Source of the DNA: Microlunatus soli
GTDB taxonomy: Bacteria; Actinomycetota; Actinomycetes; Propionibacteriales; Propionibacteriaceae
NCBI RefSeq assembly: GCF_900105385.1
Contig: NZ_LT629772.1
Coordinates: forward strand, 3,224,001-3,288,000
DNA: 64,000 bases
Direction: 5' to 3'
A program made the position numbers and the translations under genes. Positions 34,806 through 43,158 of the stretch are shown here, piece by piece. The notes beneath the pieces are model-generated. The model saw only the letters and a program-made list of their open reading frames with translations. It searched no databases and had not been told where the DNA came from. Within the stretch, counting starts at the first letter, position 1. Each line of letters starts with the position of its first letter.

Positions 34806-35747
34806 ATGACCTCTCCGTCGACCGAGCATGATCAGCCCGCCGATCACGACAACGCCTATGCCGGGCTGCTGGTCAACGACACGCACTGGGCCTTCGGGAC
34901 CGACTTCACCGATCCGCTGGCCGGCGTCGACACCGCAGTCCCGGACGGTATCGAACCCTCCGCATTGGCGGCCTACTGCCTGATGCTCGGCGACGATGCG
35001 TTGGTGCTGTCACACCGGTTGTCGCAATGGTGCAGCAACGCCCCGGACCTGGAGATCGACATCGCGCTGGCCAACATCGCGCTGGATCTGCTCGGCCAGG
35101 CCCGGCTGCTACTGGCCCGGGCTGCGGCCGCGGACCCGTCGGTACGGCCTGCGCTTCCGGCCGGATCGCCGGTGCCGGACGAGGACGCACTGGCCTTCTT
35201 CCGTGATGGTCATCAGTTCCGCAACGTTCGGCTGGTCGAGCAGTCGTCGGGTGATTTCGCGGCGACCATCGTGCGGCTGATGTTCTTCTCCTGTTGGCGT
35301 CTGGCGTTGCTGCAGCGACTGGTTGACAGTCGCGATCCGGTGCTGGCGGCGATCGCGGCCAAGGGGGTCAAGGAGGTCGCCTACCACCGCGACTTCGCCG
35401 GTCGCTGGTTCGTCACGCTGGCCGACGGGACCGAGGAGTCCCGACGGCGGATCGTCGGTGCCATCGAGCTGATCCGGCCTCAGCTGGCGGAACTGTTCAC
35501 CGATCATCCGGTCGAAGCGGCCGCCGTCGCAAACGGCTTCGGGATTGCACCGTCGTCAACGGCAGCCGAGGTTGACACCGTTGTTGATCAACTGTTCACC
35601 GCGGCGACACTGCAGCGGCCCCAGGAGCCGATCAGCACGCCGGAGGCGACGCCGTCCGGTCGTGACGGTCAGCACACCGAGGCGTTGGGTCCGATGCTGA
35701 CCGAGATGCAGAGTGTGGCCCGTGCGCATCCGACGGGCAGCTGGTGA
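34806..35747 (+). CDS. paaC: Phenylacetyl-CoA epoxidase structural subunit PaaC
   Basis: Ferritin-like partner of PaaA without the metal site (313 aa; about 50 residues longer than typical). Seen: YCLMLGDDALVLSHRLSQW near the N-terminus, IALANIALDLLGQARLLL, and KEVAYHRDFAGRWFVTLADGTEESRRR, all typical of PaaC. The C-terminal 60 residues (after AAVANGFGIAP) are variable. ATG 34806 is chosen because GAGG lies eight bases upstream; ATG 34800 is too close to it. The TGATGATCATG string here again shows the GATCATG start context. Confidence 0.95.
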   Translation: MTSPSTEHDQPADHDNAYAGLLVNDTHWAFGTDFTDPLAGVDTAVPDGIEPSALAAYCLMLGDDALVLSHRLSQWCSNAPDLEIDIALANIALDLLGQARLLLARAAAADPSVRPALPAGSPVPDEDALAFFRDGHQFRNVRLVEQSSGDFAATIVRLMFFSCWRLALLQRLVDSRDPVLAAIAAKGVKEVAYHRDFAGRWFVTLADGTEESRRRIVGAIELIRPQLAELFTDHPVEAAAVANGFGIAPSSTAAEVDTVVDQLFTAATLQRPQEPISTPEATPSGRDGQHTEALGPMLTEMQSVARAHPTGSW

Positions 35748-36310
35748 TGATCATGGCCAGTGCTACCCACACCGCGCCGGGGCAGGCCGAGCGTCCCCGC
35801 TCGGTACAGCGCGCGCGCCGCATCGCTGCGGCGGTCACCGACCCCGAGCTGCCGATGCTCACCCTGCAGGACCTCGGCGTCCTGCGCGGTGTCGAGGTCG
35901 ACCGCGAACGGGTGACGGTGACGATCACGCCGACCTACTCAGGCTGCCCGGCCATGGCAACCATGGCCGACGACCTGGTCCACCGGCTCCGCGGTGCCGG
36001 ATTCATCGACGCCGTGGTGAAGATCAGCCTCGACCCACCGTGGAGCTCGGACTGGATCACCGAACACGGCCGGGCCGCACTCCGTCAGGCCGGCATGTCG
36101 CCGCCGTCACCGGCCCCGAGGTCGCCGGCCCCGACGAGCGCGAGGGACCCGATCCCGCTCCGGCTCGGGCCGACCCGCCGCGCGTTGACCTGCCCGCAGT
36201 GCGGGTCGAATGCTGTCGAGTCGGTGTCGGAATTCGGATCCACCGCCTGCACGGCGCACTACCGCTGTTCGGTCTGCCGTGAACCGTTCGACCACTTCAA
36301 GGAGTTCTGA
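35744..36310 (+). CDS. paaD: PaaD, MIP18/DUF59-type factor for the epoxidase
   Basis: Small protein of 188 aa linked to assembly of the PaaABCE iron centres. Seen: AAAVTDPELPMLTLQDLGVLRGVEVD and TYSGCPAMATMADDL (DUF59 domain, about 25-110), and a C-terminal zinc ribbon CPQCGSNAVE...YRCSVC. The start is uncertain: GTG 35744, ATG 35747 and ATG 35753 lie in frame over four codons, the first overlapping the paaC stop. It is fourth in the operon; paaE follows 1 base later. Confidence 0.92.
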   Translation: MMIMASATHTAPGQAERPRSVQRARRIAAAVTDPELPMLTLQDLGVLRGVEVDRERVTVTITPTYSGCPAMATMADDLVHRLRGAGFIDAVVKISLDPPWSSDWITEHGRAALRQAGMSPPSPAPRSPAPTSARDPIPLRLGPTRRALTCPQCGSNAVESVSEFGSTACTAHYRCSVCREPFDHFKEF

Positions 36311-36311
36311 G

Positions 36312-37400
36312 GTGATCAAGGTCCCTGAGCCTGTCGAAGGGCACTCGGGCAGGCCCACGTTCCATCCGCTGACCGTCGCCGAGATCGATCAGCTGACCGA
36401 CGACGCGGTCGCGATCACCTTCGATGTGCCGTCGGCGTTGGCCGCCCGGTACGACTTCGCCGCCGGTCAGTCCTTGACTCTGCGCCGCATCGTCGACGGG
36501 ACGGACGAACGCCGGACCTATTCGATCTGTGCTCCGGTCGGCAGCCGGCCACGGATCGGTGTCCGGGAGATCCCCAACGGGCTGTTCTCCCGCTGGCTGG
36601 TGCACCAGGTCAGACCCGGTGACGTGATCGAGGTCCAGCCGCCCAGCGGCAATCTCCGGGCCGATCGGGTCGCCGGCAAGCGGCACCTCTGCATCGCCGC
36701 CGGGTCCGGGATCACGCCGATGTTGTCGGTGGCGTCGTCGGTGCTGGAGCGAGGCGCCGAGGTGACACTCCTCTACGGCAACCGGACCAGCACCTCGGTG
36801 ATGTTCGCCGAGGACCTGGCCGACCTGAAGAACAGCCATCCGAGCCGGTTCGACCTGATCCACGTGCTGTCCCGCGAACCACGTGACGTCGATCTGTTCT
36901 CCGGCCGGCTGGACGCCGACCGGCTGCGCAGACTGCTCACCGAACTGGTGCCGGTGGCCGGCATGGATCACGTCTGGCTGTGCGGCCCGTTCGGTCTGCT
37001 CACCGACGCCCGGACGGTCCTGGCCGAGCTCGGTGTGCCCGGCTCGGCAGTGCACGTCGAGTTGTTCTACGTCGACCAGCCACCGCCGGAGCTGCGACAT
37101 CCGGACCGGCAGCTCCGCGGACAGACCAGTGCCGTCACCGTGGTCCTGGACGGCCGCAGCACCACAACGGCGATGGCCGGCGATCGCAGCCTCCTGGACT
37201 CGGCCCAGCAGACCCGGGCCGATCTCCCGTTCGCCTGCAAGGGTGGGGTCTGCGGCACCTGCCGGGCGAAGCTGTGCGACGGTGAGGTCGACATGATCCG
37301 CAACTACGCCCTCGGGCCGGACGAGCTGGATCAGGGTTTCGTCCTGACCTGCCAGTCCTACCCGCTCAGCGATTCCGTCACCGTCGACTTCGACGCCTGA
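36312..37400 (+). CDS. paaE: Phenylacetyl-CoA epoxidase reductase subunit PaaE, with repeat-encoded N-terminus
   Basis: Supplies electrons from NADPH to the di-iron site (362 aa). Three domains: FAD-binding (RRTYSICAPVG), NAD(P)-binding (GSGITPMLSVASSVLERG; VWLCGPFGLLTDART) and a C-terminal plant-type 2Fe-2S domain with CKGGVCGTCRAKLC and a final LTCQS. GTG 36312 follows the paaD stop by one base. Residues about 3-10 (KVPEPVEGH) come from a copy of the dispersed repeat at 36318-36341, so the native start may have been altered by repeat insertion. Confidence 0.95.
   Translation: MIKVPEPVEGHSGRPTFHPLTVAEIDQLTDDAVAITFDVPSALAARYDFAAGQSLTLRRIVDGTDERRTYSICAPVGSRPRIGVREIPNGLFSRWLVHQVRPGDVIEVQPPSGNLRADRVAGKRHLCIAAGSGITPMLSVASSVLERGAEVTLLYGNRTSTSVMFAEDLADLKNSHPSRFDLIHVLSREPRDVDLFSGRLDADRLRRLLTELVPVAGMDHVWLCGPFGLLTDARTVLAELGVPGSAVHVELFYVDQPPPELRHPDRQLRGQTSAVTVVLDGRSTTTAMAGDRSLLDSAQQTRADLPFACKGGVCGTCRAKLCDGEVDMIRNYALGPDELDQGFVLTCQSYPLSDSVTVDFDA
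36318..36341. repeat. CTTCGACAAGCTCAGG-family repeat at the start of paaE
   Basis: A variant copy (AGGTCCCTGAGCCTGTCGAA core) lying directly behind the GTG start codon of paaE. Its orientation gives PEPVEG in the protein, as in the cydA insert. Confidence 0.85.
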
Positions 37401-37451
37401 TCCGACGCGACCCGACAACGACCGGACCGACACGATGAGAAGGGGACGACG

Positions 37452-38618
37452 ATGACCGAGGCGTTCATCCTGGACGGGGTCCGGACACCGATCGGCCGTT
37501 ACGGCGGTGCCCTGTCCGGCCACCGGCCCGACGACCTTGCCGCGTTGGTGATCGGCGCCCTGATCCGGCGGACCGCGATCGAGCCTGCCGAGGTCGACGA
37601 GGTGATCCTGGGGGCTGCCAACCAGGCCGGTGAGGACAACCGCAACGTGGCGCGGATGGCAAGTCTGCTGGCCGGACTGCCGGACAGCGTCCCCGGCTTC
37701 ACCGTCAACCGGCTCTGCGCGTCGGGACTGACCTCGATCACCGTGGCCCGGCAGATGATCATCGCCGGCGACGCCGACCTGGTGATCGCCGGCGGGGTGG
37801 AGTCGATGACCAGAGCACCCTGGGTCACCGAGAAGCCGGCGAAGCCGTGGTCCCGTCCCGGTGCCAGCTTCGACACCTCGATCGGTTGGCGATTCACCAA
37901 CCCTGCCTTCGACACCGACACCACGCTGACGATGCCGCAGACCGCAGAACGCGTTGCCGCCGAATGGCAGCTGACCCGCGAGGAGCTGGACGCCTTTGCG
38001 CTGCGCTCGCACCAGCGGGCCGTCGACGCAATCAAGAACGGCCGCTTCGCCGCGGAGATCATTCCGGTCGGTGAGGTGACCGACGACGAGGGCCCGCGAC
38101 CGGACACCAGTGCCGAACGGCTGGCCGCGCTGCGCCCGATCCACGCTGCCGGTGGAGTGATCACGGCCGGCAACTCGAGTGCCCTGAACGACGGCGCGGC
38201 CGCAGTGATCATGATCAGTGACCGCTACGCCGAACGACACGGGCTGACGCCGCGGGCACGGGTGGTCGCCGGCGCGAGCGTCGGCGTGCCACCGGCGATC
38301 ATGGGAATCGGTCCGGTACCGGCCACCCGGAAGGTGCTGTCCCGGACCGGATGGACCACAGATGATCTTGGAGCGATCGAGCTGAACGAGGCGTTCGCCT
38401 CGCAGTCCTTGGCCTGCATCCGTGATCTCGGTCTGGATCCGGAAGTGATCAACAAGGACGGCGGCGCGATCGCCCTCGGCCATCCGCTCGGCTGCTCCGG
38501 TACCCGGATCACGGTCACCCTGCTGGGGCGGATGGAGCGCGAACGCGTCGATCGTGGACTGGCCACGATGTGTGTCGGCGTCGGCCAGGGCGCAGCACTG
38601 TTGCTGGAGCGGGTGTGA
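37452..38618 (+). CDS. paaJ: Acetyl-CoA acyltransferase (thiolase), PaaJ/PcaF-like
   Basis: Thiolase of 388 aa that cleaves 3-oxoacyl-CoA dicarboxylates to acetyl-CoA and succinyl-CoA late in the pathway. Seen: nucleophile Cys in VNRLCASGLTSI (about residue 88), His in GGAIALGHPLGCSGTR and the last Cys in ATMCVGVGQG. AGAAGGGGA precedes ATG 37452. It is next to paaH and 51 bp downstream of paaE. Assignment to PaaJ instead of a general thiolase rests on this context. Confidence 0.9.
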   Translation: MTEAFILDGVRTPIGRYGGALSGHRPDDLAALVIGALIRRTAIEPAEVDEVILGAANQAGEDNRNVARMASLLAGLPDSVPGFTVNRLCASGLTSITVARQMIIAGDADLVIAGGVESMTRAPWVTEKPAKPWSRPGASFDTSIGWRFTNPAFDTDTTLTMPQTAERVAAEWQLTREELDAFALRSHQRAVDAIKNGRFAAEIIPVGEVTDDEGPRPDTSAERLAALRPIHAAGGVITAGNSSALNDGAAAVIMISDRYAERHGLTPRARVVAGASVGVPPAIMGIGPVPATRKVLSRTGWTTDDLGAIELNEAFASQSLACIRDLGLDPEVINKDGGAIALGHPLGCSGTRITVTLLGRMERERVDRGLATMCVGVGQGAALLLERV

Positions 38619-38625
38619 TCCGACG

Positions 38626-39456
38626 ATGACCGTTCTGCCGCGGAAGATCGGTGTTTACGGCGGTGGTCGGATGGGGGCCGGCATCGCCCAGGCCTTCGCG
38701 GTCGCCGGCGCCGACGTCGTCATCATCGAGGCCGACGACCAGGCCGGGATCGCCGCCCGGCAACGGATCGAGAAGGTCTTGGCCACCTCGGCGGAGAAGG
38801 CCGGAGTGACCGCCGGCGGGACCGTCGAGGTCAGCAGCGCCCCGTCCGATCTGGCCGGGCTGCCGCTGGTGATCGAGGCCGTTCCGGAGGTCGCCGAGCT
38901 GAAGCGATCGGTGCTGGCGACGATCGCCGAACAGACCCCGTCGGCGATGATCGCCAGCAACACCAGCGCGTTGCCGATCGACGAACTCGCCGATGCGCTG
39001 ACCGATCCGTCCCGACTGATCGGACTGCACTTCTTCAACCCGGTGCCGGTCAGCCAATTGGTGGAGGTCGTCGTCGGCAGCCGGACCGATCATGATCTGA
39101 TGACCCGCGCCCGGGGGCTGGTCGAAGCCCTGGGGAAGCAGGCCATCACGGTCACCGATTCCCCCGGCTTCGCCAGCAGCAGGCTCGGCGTCGCCCTCGC
39201 CCTGGAGGCGATCCGGATGCTCGCCGACGGCGTCGCCTCGGCCGAGGACATCGACGCCGCCATGACACTGGGCTATCGGCATCCGACCGGCCCGCTGCGG
39301 ACCACCGACATCGTAGGACTGGACGTCCGGCTGGCGATCGCCGAACACCTGGAACGTCAACTGGGGCAGCGATTCAGTCCACCGCAACTGCTCCGCGACA
39401 AGGTCGCCCGCGGCGAGCTGGGACGCAAGACCGGGCAGGGGTTCTACCGGTGGTGA
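38626..39456 (+). CDS. paaH: 3-hydroxyacyl-CoA dehydrogenase PaaH-like
   Basis: NAD-dependent oxidation of 3-hydroxyadipyl-CoA-type intermediates (276 aa). Seen: Rossmann motif GGGRMGAGIAQAFAVAGADVVIIE (about 7-30), SNTSALPIDELA, and the catalytic His in LIGLHFFNPVPVSQLVEVV. The single-unit length is that of 3-hydroxybutyryl-CoA dehydrogenases and about 200 residues shorter than the two-domain PaaH of E. coli. It begins seven bases after the thiolase stop and overlaps the thioesterase start at its 3' end. Confidence 0.92.
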   Translation: MTVLPRKIGVYGGGRMGAGIAQAFAVAGADVVIIEADDQAGIAARQRIEKVLATSAEKAGVTAGGTVEVSSAPSDLAGLPLVIEAVPEVAELKRSVLATIAEQTPSAMIASNTSALPIDELADALTDPSRLIGLHFFNPVPVSQLVEVVVGSRTDHDLMTRARGLVEALGKQAITVTDSPGFASSRLGVALALEAIRMLADGVASAEDIDAAMTLGYRHPTGPLRTTDIVGLDVRLAIAEHLERQLGQRFSPPQLLRDKVARGELGRKTGQGFYRW

Positions 39457-39875
39457 CCGATTCCGCCGATGCGTCCCGCTCCGCCGGCGTCATGTGGGCC
39501 GGTGACGCGGCCAGTGCGGCGCTCGGGATGCAGCTCGAACACGTCGGGCCCGGTACGGCGCGGGTCAGCATGGCGGTCCGAGCCGACATGGTCAACGGCT
39601 GGGACGTCTGCCACGGCGGGCTGATCGCCAGTCTCGCCGACAGCACCTTCGCCCTGGCCTGCAACAGCCACGGCACCGTGACCGTCGCCTCCGGATTCGA
39701 GATCGACTTCCTGGAACCGGCCTACCTGGGTGATCGGCTGACCGCCGAAGCCCACGAGCGCGTACGGCGTGGTCGATCCGGGATCTACGACGTCACCGTC
39801 ACCCGTGGCGATACGGTGATCGCCCTGTTCCGCGGTCGCAGCCGTTCGCTGCAACGCCCCGTCGAGGAGAGTTGA
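39450..39875 (+). CDS. paaI: Hotdog-fold acyl-CoA thioesterase PaaI
   Basis: Thioesterase (141 aa) that releases CoA from dead-end ring-hydroxylated phenylacetyl-CoAs. Seen: the PaaI pattern NGWDVCHGGLIASLADSTFALACNS, holding the His-Gly-Gly and Asp of the active site, then VTVASGFEIDFLEPAYLGDRL. GTG 39450 overlaps the paaH stop; a second GTG follows at 39453. The next gene starts two bases after its stop (TGATCATG). Confidence 0.94.
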   Translation: MVTDSADASRSAGVMWAGDAASAALGMQLEHVGPGTARVSMAVRADMVNGWDVCHGGLIASLADSTFALACNSHGTVTVASGFEIDFLEPAYLGDRLTAEAHERVRRGRSGIYDVTVTRGDTVIALFRGRSRSLQRPVEES

Positions 39876-39877
39876 TC

Positions 39878-40666
39878 ATGACCGATGCCGTACGGATCGA
39901 ACGTGCCGGAGCCGTAGCCACCGTCACGCTGAATCGTCCGGAACGTCGCAACGCGATGACCCTGGAGCTGAAGACCGCGCTGCTGGACGCACTCCGAACT
40001 GTCGCCGATGATCATGAGATCCGCTGCGTGGTGCTGACCGGGGAGGGCAAGGGATTCTGCGTCGGGCAGGACCTGGCCGAGCACGCCGAGCTGCTGCAGT
40101 CCGCGCACGCTTCGGTGTTCAGCACGGTCGCCGAGCATTACGGCCCGATCGTCGAACTGCTGTCCGGGATGGCCAAGCCGGTCATCGCCGCGGTCAACGG
40201 GACCTGCGTCGGCGCCGGACTCGGCTTCGCGCTGTCCTGCGATCTACGGATCTTCGCCGAGGACGCCACCCTCGGCACCGCCTTCTCCGGCGTCGGCCTG
40301 ACCTGCGACTCCGGACTGTCGGCCACCCTGCCGCGATCCGTCGGCGAAGCCCGCGCACGCGAACTGGTACTGCTCGGCCGCACCTTCACCCCCGCCGAGG
40401 CCGTCGGCTGGGGGATAACCGGCGAGATCGTCGCATCGTCGGCCGTCACCGAGACCGCGGCCCGGCTCGCCGAGCAACTCGCCGCCGGCCCCACCGTCGC
40501 CTACGCCGAGTCCAAACGCCTGCTCACCGCCGGCCTGGACGGCACCCTCGCCCAGGCGTTGGCCGCCGAATCAACCGCCCAGAACCGCTGCGGCGAGACC
40601 GAAGATCATCACAACGCCGTCCGCTCCTTCCTGGCCCGCGAGCAACCGACGTTCAACGGCCGCTGA
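39878..40666 (+). CDS. paaG: Crotonase-family enzyme, PaaG-like isomerase
   Basis: Enoyl-CoA hydratase/isomerase of 262 aa. Oxyanion-hole segments are visible (GEGKGFCVGQDL and NGTCVGAGLGFALSCDL). The segment GLTCDSGLSATLPRSVG holds an Asp where PaaG has its catalytic Asp (PDCGG in E. coli). The glutamates of true hydratases are not seen there, so epoxide-to-oxepin isomerase is more likely than PaaF hydratase. GAGGAGA precedes ATG 39878. It is last gene of the paa operon and the only crotonase of the cluster. Confidence 0.85.
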   Translation: MTDAVRIERAGAVATVTLNRPERRNAMTLELKTALLDALRTVADDHEIRCVVLTGEGKGFCVGQDLAEHAELLQSAHASVFSTVAEHYGPIVELLSGMAKPVIAAVNGTCVGAGLGFALSCDLRIFAEDATLGTAFSGVGLTCDSGLSATLPRSVGEARARELVLLGRTFTPAEAVGWGITGEIVASSAVTETAARLAEQLAAGPTVAYAESKRLLTAGLDGTLAQALAAESTAQNRCGETEDHHNAVRSFLAREQPTFNGR

Positions 40667-40687
40667 ACACCGCAAGACAATGCTCGG

Positions 40688-41203
40688 TCATGCCGGCCGC
40701 CAGGTCTGCCGGGGTGCGAATCCGTCCCGACGAAGCCAGTGTTCGGTGTAAAGGATCCGGTGCGGGGCGATGATCGTCAACGGATCGGCCGGCGGCTGAT
40801 CGAGTGGACGGCCGCGTTCGGCGTATTCGGACTGCCACCGGAACGCCTCCCAGTAACGATCCGCGTCGGGATGATCCCGCTCGATCGTGCGCGCAGTCCC
40901 GAAGAGCTGGGCGCCACGACTGCTGGCCTGTCCGACCAGGGGAGCGAAGACAGCCGCGGAGACGCGAGGATCGCGGCGGAGGTTGCGCGACTTCGGCGAC
41001 GCGTTCCAACTGGTGTAGAAGATCTCGAAGCCGAGGCTGTAGTACCGCACCGGTGTCGCCGCGGGTGAGCCGTCGGCGTTGACGGTCGCGATCACGGCCA
41101 TGTTCTGGGTGGAGAGCAGGTTGAGGATGCGTTCCTCGAGTCGATCACGTGGGAGTTCTCGATCCGGCGCGGGACCGGCGAGCCAGGGGTTGGTCAGTGG
41201 CAT
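40688..41203 (-). CDS. Pyridoxamine 5'-phosphate oxidase-fold protein
   Basis: Split-barrel flavin/F420-type protein of 171 aa. Seen: LEERILNLLSTQNMAVIATVNADGSPAATPVRYYSLGFEIFYTSW, the classic PPOX N-terminal strand pattern, followed by RNLRRDPRVSAAVFAP. Such proteins bind FMN or F420 and many have unknown substrates. ATG 41203 starts at the conserved region; an upstream in-frame ATG at 41278 is less likely. It is convergent with paaG and divergent from the first phosphotransferase gene. Confidence 0.85.
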   Translation of the reverse strand: MPLTNPWLAGPAPDRELPRDRLEERILNLLSTQNMAVIATVNADGSPAATPVRYYSLGFEIFYTSWNASPKSRNLRRDPRVSAAVFAPLVGQASSRGAQLFGTARTIERDHPDADRYWEAFRWQSEYAERGRPLDQPPADPLTIIAPHRILYTEHWLRRDGFAPRQTWRPA

Positions 41204-41276
41204 CGCCCCAGGATCGCAGCACAGCGGGCAGAAAATCAGGAGAGGATCCGCGGATGCTGCGGTGAGAATGGCGGCC

Positions 41277-42182
41277 ATGACGATGCACGCCGACCAGCTT
41301 CATGTCGACCCGGGCATCGTCCGGGGTCTGCTCGATGCACAGTTTCCGCAGTGGCGTGGTTTGCCGATCAGCCAACTGGAGACACCGGGGACGGTGAACG
41401 CGATCTTCCGCGTCGGCACCGACCTGGCTGCCCGGTTCCCGCTGGTCGGCGACGATCCTGCGCAGACCCGTACGATCCTGATGTCCGAGGCGGACGCCTC
41501 GCTGGAACTGGCCCCGGCCATCGGCGTACCGATCCCGGAGCCGGTGGTGATCGGCGAACCGGGCCCGGACTATCCGCTGCCATGGGCTGTGCAGACCTGG
41601 TTGTCCGGCCACGATGCGACGGTCGAGGACCCTGCGGAGTCGGACGCGTTCGCCGACGACCTGGTCGAACTGATCGCCGGGATGCGCGCCCTGGACACAC
41701 GGGGTCGGCGCTTCGCCGGTATCGGTCGTGGCGGGCACCTACCGAATCACGACGACTGGCTGGAGGTGTGTTTCGACAACAGCGAAGAGCTGCTCGACGT
41801 GCCACTGCTGCGGCGGATCTGGGCCGACCTTCGCGCGCTGCCCGAGGTCGACGCCGACGCGATGTGTCATCGCGATCTCATCCCGCCCAATCTGCTCATC
41901 GACAACGGTCGTCTTGTCGGGGTGCTGGACTGCGGCGGCTTCGGCCCGGCAGACCCGGCCCTGGATCTGGTGGCGGCCTGGCATCTGCTGGCGGCGCCGC
42001 AGCGCGAGATCCTCCGTCGCGGGCTCGGATCCGGTGATCTTCAGTGGCGGCGCGGGATGGAATGGGCGTTCCAGCAGGCGATGGGTCTGGTCTGGTACTA
42101 CCTCGAGTCCAACCCGACGATGAGTCGGTGGGGCCGGCGCACCCTGGACCGCATCGTCGAGGCCTGGGACGACCATGAGTGA
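41277..42182 (+). CDS. Aminoglycoside-phosphotransferase-family kinase 1
   Basis: APH/choline-kinase-fold protein of 301 aa. Seen: the Brenner-type catalytic loop MCHRDLIPPNLLIDNGR (His-x-Asp and Asn, about 199-215) and the metal-binding Asp in VLDCGGFGPADPALDLV. The N-terminal GTVNAIFRVG and ARFPL are usual for the actinobacterial family that phosphorylates small hydroxylated compounds, including some antibiotics. The true substrate is unknown. ATG 41277 is chosen from the family N-terminus. The stop overlaps the next kinase by eight bases. Confidence 0.88.
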   Translation: MTMHADQLHVDPGIVRGLLDAQFPQWRGLPISQLETPGTVNAIFRVGTDLAARFPLVGDDPAQTRTILMSEADASLELAPAIGVPIPEPVVIGEPGPDYPLPWAVQTWLSGHDATVEDPAESDAFADDLVELIAGMRALDTRGRRFAGIGRGGHLPNHDDWLEVCFDNSEELLDVPLLRRIWADLRALPEVDADAMCHRDLIPPNLLIDNGRLVGVLDCGGFGPADPALDLVAAWHLLAAPQREILRRGLGSGDLQWRRGMEWAFQQAMGLVWYYLESNPTMSRWGRRTLDRIVEAWDDHE

Positions 42183-43146
42183 CTCCGGCAGTCCGCCATC
42201 GAAGCAGGGCGGCGTGCATCGGACGAATCTCTCGCAGCTCGGCACCCCGGTCCGGCCGATGGTCCGGGTCAGCGGCGGATTCGCCAACCGACTCCATCGG
42301 CTCGACACCGATCAGGGATCCTTTGCGGTGAAGGAAATGAACCTCCTCGACCGCCGCGAGACCTACCACCTCCAGGACGTGTTCCGGTTCGAACGGGCCG
42401 CGTTCGCGGCCGGCATCCCGATGCCGGAACCGGTGCTGGCCGACGACGACATCCTCGTCCATCGCTGGGTCGACGGCGAGACGATGCCCGTGGCGCCGGT
42501 CTCGCCGGCGTACGCGTTCGAGATCGGCGAGATCCTCGCTCGGATCCACGCGCTCGACGTCGACTGGCCGCACCCGCTCATCGAGGAGCCGACTCCGCGG
42601 GACTGGCCCGAACTCGCCGAACGAGCCGCAGCGAGCGGGCAGCCGTGGGCAGCCGAACTCGCCGCCCGGCTGGACACCTTTCTGGCGATCGCCGACCTGG
42701 TCGCCGGCTGCGTGCGGCCGGGTCCGGTCGTGCTGACCCACAAGGACATCCAGCCGTGGAACCTGCTGGCCCGCGACGGCCGTCCGGTGCTGCTGGACTG
42801 GGAGCTCTCCGGACTGCTCGATCTGTCCGGAGAGCTCGGGTCGACCGCGCTGAGCCTGGCGAAGGGACCCGGTCTGGACAGCATCGAGCCGACCGTCTTC
42901 CGAACCGTCCTGGACGGCTACGTCGCCGCCGGTGGCGCGCTGCCACCACCCGGGCCGAGCTGGTTCGTCTTCTTGATCGGCGGCTGGCTCGGCCACACCC
43001 GGTGGAACATCCTGCGCTGCCTCGCCGGTGTCGAGGCAGGCACCGGACCCGACCTCGCGCTGTCGCACCAGGTCGTGGCCGACGGCGTCCGCGGCCTGCC
43101 GATCATGTTCGACCGGCTCCCGGAGCTGCAGTCGCTGCTCACCTGA
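42175..43146 (+). CDS. Aminoglycoside-phosphotransferase-family kinase 2
   Basis: Second, diverged kinase-fold protein of 323 aa. Seen: VSGGFANRLHRLDTDQGSFAVKEMN (nucleotide loop and Lys), the catalytic loop LTHKDIQPWNLLARDG and metal-binding Asp in LLDWELSGLLDLSGELG. The catalytic loop has HKD where protein kinases have HRD/HGD. It overlaps the first kinase gene by eight bases, so the two are translationally coupled. Co-occurrence of two APH-fold proteins is unusual; they could act on the same small molecule or form a pair. Confidence 0.86.
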   Translation: MSDSGSPPSKQGGVHRTNLSQLGTPVRPMVRVSGGFANRLHRLDTDQGSFAVKEMNLLDRRETYHLQDVFRFERAAFAAGIPMPEPVLADDDILVHRWVDGETMPVAPVSPAYAFEIGEILARIHALDVDWPHPLIEEPTPRDWPELAERAAASGQPWAAELAARLDTFLAIADLVAGCVRPGPVVLTHKDIQPWNLLARDGRPVLLDWELSGLLDLSGELGSTALSLAKGPGLDSIEPTVFRTVLDGYVAAGGALPPPGPSWFVFLIGGWLGHTRWNILRCLAGVEAGTGPDLALSHQVVADGVRGLPIMFDRLPELQSLLT

Positions 43147-43158
43147 GTCGTCCGGCAG

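Noticed and set aside
36297-38483. 728-codon open frame on the minus strand over paaE and the thiolase gene
   Set aside because: Low-complexity Arg/Gly/Asp-rich translation lying opposite two well-conserved genes; a high-GC shadow frame.
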